In this document: in pieces, positions 60,284 to 64,000 of the stretch
Position numbering within the stretch: the stretch's first letter is position 1
Layout: every line of letters begins with the position of its first letter
Source: Kitasatospora atroaurantiaca
GTDB taxonomy: Bacteria > Actinomycetota > Actinomycetes > Streptomycetales > Streptomycetaceae
DNA length: 64,000 nucleotides
Reading direction: 5' to 3'
Assembly: GCF_007828955.1 (NCBI RefSeq)
Contig: NZ_VIVR01000001.1
Location: forward strand, 682,001 to 746,000
Notes under the pieces: model-generated
What the model saw: only the letters and a program-made list of their open reading frames with translations
The model's database searches: none
Told to the model about the DNA's origin: nothing
Made by a program: the position numbers and the translations under genes

Positions 60284-60695
60284 CAAAGTAGGTCTGGCGC
60301 ACCACCACTCCCTGCTGGAAGCCTGTTCGGGTGATCGTCTCACTGGTGTATCAGGTGGCGCGGAAGCTGCTCGCGGTCCCGGCGGTACTGCTGGGCCGGG
60401 ACGCCACCGAGGACGCCGAACTGCTGGTGCTGCGGCGTGAGAACGCGGTGCTGCGCAGGCAGGTCACCGCGCCAGTGCGGTACGAGCCGGCGGACCGGCG
60501 GTGGTTCACGGCACTGTCCTCGCTGATCCCCCGGCACCAGTGGTTGCGGGTGTTTCCGGTGACACCTGGGACCCTTCTCGCGTGGCACCGCAGGCTGATC
60601 GCCCCGAAGACCATCGGCGGCGCGGGCGTCACCAATGACTCCATGCTCTCCATGGGGCGGTGAAGGCATGATTACAGCGCCGAAGCCCTACTTTG
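60284..60695 (+). mobile_element. integrase-type transposase fragment with possible short terminal repeats
   Basis: The frame 60331-60663 encodes VSLVYQVARKLLAVPAVLLG, DAELLVLRRENAVLRRQV and RYEPADRRWFTALSSLIPRH, ending at VFPVTPGTLLAWHRRLIAPK. This is the N-terminus of streptomycete IS-type integrases with an rve domain, which is lost here. CAAAGTAGG (60284-60292) and its complement CCTACTTTG (60687-60695) flank it and could be the element ends. 60696-60880 shows nothing recognisable. Confidence 0.55.
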
Positions 60696-60880
60696 CACCG
60701 TTGGTCAGAGATAGGCGATCGCGGGATGTCGCACACTGGGCCGGACCGGCGATCGGCTGCTCCGGATCAGCGACGGCCAGAGAGATGCCCCGCTCAGCAG
60801 CCGTACCTCTGGGTGCAGCCGAGTCCACTCGTTGCTGTGACCGGTCGGGATGAGCCAGTAGAACCGGCCTCGTGGGGGTG

Positions 60881-61330
60881 TCACCATGCGACGAGTAGCG
60901 TCCGAAGTCCCCCTGTGATCTTGCTGTCGTCGGTGGGGAGTGTGGTGTGGGGTTCGTGCAGGTGAAGCCGAGGCAGTCGAGCCGGCAGATTCTCAATGAC
61001 GGTCAGTAGTTCCAGCCGGGCCAGAGACGCCCCGATGCAGTGGAACTTGCCGTGTCCGAAGCCGATTTGCGGGTTGGGCGTGCGGGTGATGTCGAATCGG
61101 TCGGGGTCCGCGAAGACTGACTCGTCCCGGTTTGCCGATTGGAAGGAGAAGACCACCAGGTCGCCGGCCCGGATATGGACGCCTTCGAAGTCCACACCCT
61201 CGAGTGCGTAGCGCGGAATCCAGCTCCCGCCCGGGACAGCGAAGCGCAGGATCTCCTCGACCGCGCCCGGAGCCAGCGCCTGATCCCGGCTCAGGGCCTG
61301 GCACTGGCCAGGGTGCAAGAGAAGCGCGCC
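60881..61330 (-). pseudogene. cytochrome P450, C-terminal fragment
   Basis: About 150 residues of a P450: HPGQCQALSRDQALAPGAVE, EEILRF (ExxR-type K-helix region), the WIPRYALEGVDFEGVHIRAG strand, FADPDRFDITRTPNPQIGFG and the haem loop FGHGKFHCIGASLARLEL with the axial Cys. A full P450 needs about 400 residues; the I-helix and everything before it are gone, and the frame merges into the 3' end of the ferredoxin gene at about 61335-61385. An internal deletion has removed the N-terminal two thirds. Confidence 0.75.
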
Positions 61331-61381
61331 GGAGTCCCGGCGACGAACCCCCCTCTGGACCCGACAAGACCTCCGGGCCAG

Positions 61382-61705
61382 CTAGCGCTTCAGGTACCGG
61401 CGCTTGCCGCTCACTCCATTCCACTTGTCAGCATCCGGAAGCGCGTCTTGCGGCTGAGTGATAGCAGGCCACTGGGATGCCAGCTCGCTATTGAGCCGGA
61501 TGAACTCGTACTTGTCCGCGGGTAGGTCTTCCTCCGCGAAGATCGCTTCGACCGGGCACTCCGCAACGCATGTCCCGTCATCGGTGCACTCGTCAGGGTC
61601 AATCACCAGCATGTTCGGACCCTGCCGGAAGGCGTCCGTCGGGCAGACAGCCGCGCAGTCCGTGTACTTGCATCTGATGCAGGCGTCAGTCACCACGTAT
61701 GTCAT
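61382..61705 (-). CDS. fdxA: 7Fe/8Fe-type ferredoxin (FdxA-like)
   Basis: A 107-residue ferredoxin. The first Cys set is Cys9, Cys12, Cys17 and Cys21 (ACIRCKYTDCAAVCPTDAF). The second is Cys40, Cys46 and Cys50 (CTDDGTCVAECPVEAIF), where Asp43 replaces the Cys expected between 40 and 46. The C-terminal extension (LPADKYEFIRLNSELASQWP) matches the long FdxA type. It probably delivered electrons to the P450 that followed in the operon and is now truncated. Palindromic DNA lies about 45 bases upstream of the ATG. Intact itself, but its partner is lost. Confidence 0.88.
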   Translation of the reverse strand: MTYVVTDACIRCKYTDCAAVCPTDAFRQGPNMLVIDPDECTDDGTCVAECPVEAIFAEEDLPADKYEFIRLNSELASQWPAITQPQDALPDADKWNGVSGKRRYLKR

Positions 61706-61749
61706 CGGGGTAGCTCCTTGCCGAGAGGTGCGACTACACGCCCCCCTCT

Positions 61750-61772
61750 CTGTAATTTACTGATTACAGTAA
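61750..61772. promoter_or_regulatory. overlapping palindromes before the ferredoxin gene
   Basis: CTGTAAT-TTACTG-ATTACAG (61750-61769) and TTACTG-ATTA-CAGTAA (61757-61772) overlap in one A/T-rich patch, 45-67 bases upstream of the ferredoxin ATG. The repeated half-site is TTACTGTAAT-like, suggesting a TetR- or GntR-type operator at the promoter. 61773-61950 shows no gene. Confidence 0.5.
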
Positions 61773-61949
61773 GCTACTTTTCTGCTCCCCGCCCTGCGGC
61801 TCACCCGACCAAAGGGCCTCGGCGGTCACCCGATGAACACGTAGCAGCCCCATCAGGCCCCCACCACCATGTGCCTCCATGAACCGGCCAGCCGGTGCGA
61901 AGCCGAGCCATGGAGCCACTGGTCACCTGGACGCCGCTCGTCGTCGAAG

Positions 61950-63802
61950 AAGAGGCTGACCATCGACCCCGGCGACATGAGAATCAGCGGTCGCGGCCAG
62001 TCGCTCCCGCCCAAGGATGGAGAGATCACCTTCCGCAAGCCGGGGCCGGCGAGCAGACGAAGAAGAAGGGGATTCGCCTGGGTGAGGTCAAGACCGACAA
62101 CGACGGCCATCTGCTGGTCCTGGGCGGGCGGGGAGGGGCCGGCTCACCGTACCAACTTGACTTCAACTACTTTGACAGCGACGGCTGGTGGGACGACACT
62201 TCGGACGGTCCGGTTGAGGCCGTCGTGACGATCAGAAACAGAACCACGCCCCTACCCGTTCAGCGGGCCTGGGTGGTCGTGACCCCGCCCAAGTACTCCC
62301 CGGAGCTGGACACCGTGGTGACGCTCTGGGACCGGCTGCTGGACTTCTTCGCGCGCCCGGACGACGTGACCTGGATGCGCCCCTCCTACACTCGGGACAT
62401 CCAGCCCATCCTTCAGCGCGCCCGAAGGATGGGGGCGGTGCACGCGGGCGCCAACGGCAACCACGCCGGCTGGCCGGAGCCGATGTACGGCTTCTACCAC
62501 CGTCGCAAGATCGCCAGCTGGCTCACCGGCGACAAGAAGATGCCGGTGATGAGCCAACCTCGCGATCTCAAGGACGGTCACCTGACCAACCTCCAGATGG
62601 CCGCCCTGCAGAAGTGGCAAGCCGGCGACTTCGACCGTGACTGGCCCAGCACGCCGCCGCCGGAGGCGAAGATCACACCCGACGGCCTCGACCGGGCCGC
62701 GCTGGAGGCCTGCGTGGGCGCGTCCTTCGGCCCCGGGATCGAGGCCGGGCGCCATCTTCTCAAGTCGAACATGTGGGCCGACCCGGACAAGCGGGACTTC
62801 CGGTTCAGCTCCCGGGTCCAAGCCGGCGATCTCACCGCCCGGATGTGCATCCCGTGGCACTCCGACTTCAAGTGGTGCGCCGGCGACTGGTGGCCCGTCC
62901 CCCGACCGGTCGACGTCATCCCCGCGGGCGCGGCGCCGCCGGACTACCAGGACTGGGATCGTGGCGTGGCCAACACCAAAGCCATGGTGGATGATTGGCG
63001 CAAGCTCGGCTTCGTCGTGGCCGACCGGAACGGGCGCTACCGGGAGGTGGAGCGCGCTACCCGCTGGACGGTCACGCCGGAGCTGCTCGCCGACGGTCAG
63101 TGGACCACGACGGTCCCCGGCCCCGGAACCGCCACGGACGGACAGGCCGACGTCCGGCAGCCGGCCGAGCAGCTCACCGGGGTGGACCTGGCAAGCTACG
63201 GACGCGGCCAACTCCCGCCAGGGCAGGAGCATGTGTGGCCGATCCTGCTGACCGACGAGGACCGCTCCATCGAGGTGACCGTCCGGGCCGCCCAACCGCA
63301 GGCACTGTCCGTGGGCGTGGTCACCCCCTACGGGCCCGAGGTCGCCGACGACGACCCCCATCTCACCGGCACCGTCTTCGACGACCGGCTGGAGCTGCAG
63401 ATCGCACTGCCGGTCGAGGTGTGGCCGCAGCGCTTCACCCACGCGGGCCGCTGGGAGATTCGGATCAGCACCCCCGAAGCGACCACGACCACGGCCTACC
63501 AGCTCACGGTGGCAACCGAGTCGGACATCCGGATCGGGGAAGCCGCAGTCCGGCGAGACTCCGCCTGCAACCTGACCGTTGCCACCGACCTCGGCGAGCG
63601 CGAGATCCAGGAGGCTGTGGCCGTGCTGGCCGCGGACGGCAGCGAGGTGCCGTTGCAGCTCACCGGCCCGGGTGGCTTCAGTGGGCAGGCCGACACGGCG
63701 GGAGCCGAGGGGTCGCCCCTGCGGCTGCGGGTGATCGGGGACTCCCGGTGCGGCAACCCCTTCATCCGGGAGCGGTTCCTGACCCCCGGCGGGAACGGGT
63801 GA
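61950..63802 (+). pseudogene. LodA/GoxA-type CTQ-dependent amino-acid oxidase, 5'-truncated and frameshifted
   Basis: From about 61950 one frame gives RLTIDPGDMRISGRG and DGEITFRKPG. Near 62045 the homology passes to another frame with QTKKKGIRLGEVKTDNDGHL, LVLGGRGGAG and DGWWDDTSDGPVEAVVTI, and continues to 63802. Further blocks are YTRDIQPILQRARRMGAVH, MPVMSQPRDL and CIPWHSDFKWCAGDWWPVPR, the last holding the Trp and Cys context of the cysteine tryptophylquinone site of LodA-like lysine/glycine oxidases. About 100-130 N-terminal residues are missing. A beta-rich extension of about 200 residues follows the oxidase domain. These enzymes release peroxide and are antimicrobial in other bacteria. 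Confidence 0.65.
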
Positions 63803-64000
63803 GCCGCACCGACCATGTGGTCGTCGTCGGGGGTGGCCCCTCCGGCGCGGTGGTCGCCTGGTACCTGGCCACCGCCGGCGCGGCCGGCGTCCTGGCGGAC
63901 GACGGCCGCGCGCCGTGGCGGTCGGTGGGCCAGCAGTTGTCGCCCTCCGCGCTGACGGTCCTCGGCCGGATCGGGTCGTGGACAGGTTGGCCACCGTCTC
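63799..64000 (+). CDS. LodB-like FAD oxidoreductase, start only (cut by window end)
   Basis: GTG 63799 overlaps the LodA-like stop (GTGA). The first 67 residues contain the dinucleotide-binding motif VVVVGGGPSGAVVAWYLA and VGQQLSPSALTVLGRIGSW, the second block typical of tryptophan-halogenase/geranylgeranyl-reductase-like flavoproteins (usually GESLPP...LG). LodB proteins of this type are required to make the quinone cofactor of LodA. The rest lies outside the window. Confidence 0.7.
   Translation, partial: MSRTDHVVVVGGGPSGAVVAWYLATAGAAGVLADDGRAPWRSVGQQLSPSALTVLGRIGSWTGWPPS

Noticed and set aside
60881..61318. Functional short P450 protein
   Set aside because: It lacks the I-helix and two thirds of the fold; only a TTG could serve as start and no ribosome site is seen.

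Overview
The window is high-GC actinobacterial DNA, almost certainly from the Streptomycetaceae (Streptomyces or Kitasatospora type). The evidence is strong third-position GC, frequent GTG starts, ATGA/GTGA overlaps, leaderless TAGGGT promoters, and family-typical genes: a streptogrisin-like protease, an SCO2400-type protein, DUF3626 and DUF5685 proteins and a secreted sphingomyelinase.

Layout. 1-23 kb is chromosomal housekeeping and secreted-enzyme DNA with several patches of decayed mobile DNA. It holds a cupin, DUF3626, SDR reductases, a membrane protein/wHTH pair, a PBP4-type carboxypeptidase, a Tat-exported glycerophosphodiesterase, a TetR/SDR pair with shared operator half-sites, sphingomyelinase, a hydrolase/quinone-reductase/LysR unit, streptogrisin and Nudix genes. 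Recombinase and IS fragments lie at 3.2-5.0, 6.5-7.3, 9.2 and 23-24 kb. 24.4-31.1 kb is a 2102-aa RHS polymorphic toxin followed by a small membrane protein that is the likely immunity factor.

31.4-45.1 kb is a compact biosynthetic cluster of twelve genes in four translationally coupled transcription units. Its hallmark is a VldE/ValL-type pseudoglycosyltransferase next to a class III aminotransferase, with a GlgC-like nucleotidyltransferase, two sugar kinases, an isomerase-like TIM barrel, a sugar phosphate cyclase, four redox enzymes and an MFS exporter. This is the logic of validamycin-type C-N-linked pseudo-oligosaccharides. However, the only cyclase has a 3-dehydroquinate-synthase-type active site, not that of 2-epi-5-epi-valiolone synthase, so the product is probably not validamycin.

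46.0-59.9 kb is a six-gene operon of large proteins, none with a secretion signal: a degenerate metallo-beta-lactamase-fold protein, a 1446-aa DUF6603-like protein, two unknown large proteins, a 765-aa protein that joins an M91-like HExxH zinc protease to a cholera-toxin/pierisin-like ADP-ribosyltransferase, and a last beta-rich protein. It looks like an undescribed multi-subunit toxin system and is the most unusual part of the window. 60-64 kb is decaying DNA (RHS fragment, integrase fragment, truncated P450 beside an intact ferredoxin) running into a 5'-truncated LodA-like quinoprotein oxidase and the start of its LodB-like flavoprotein partner.
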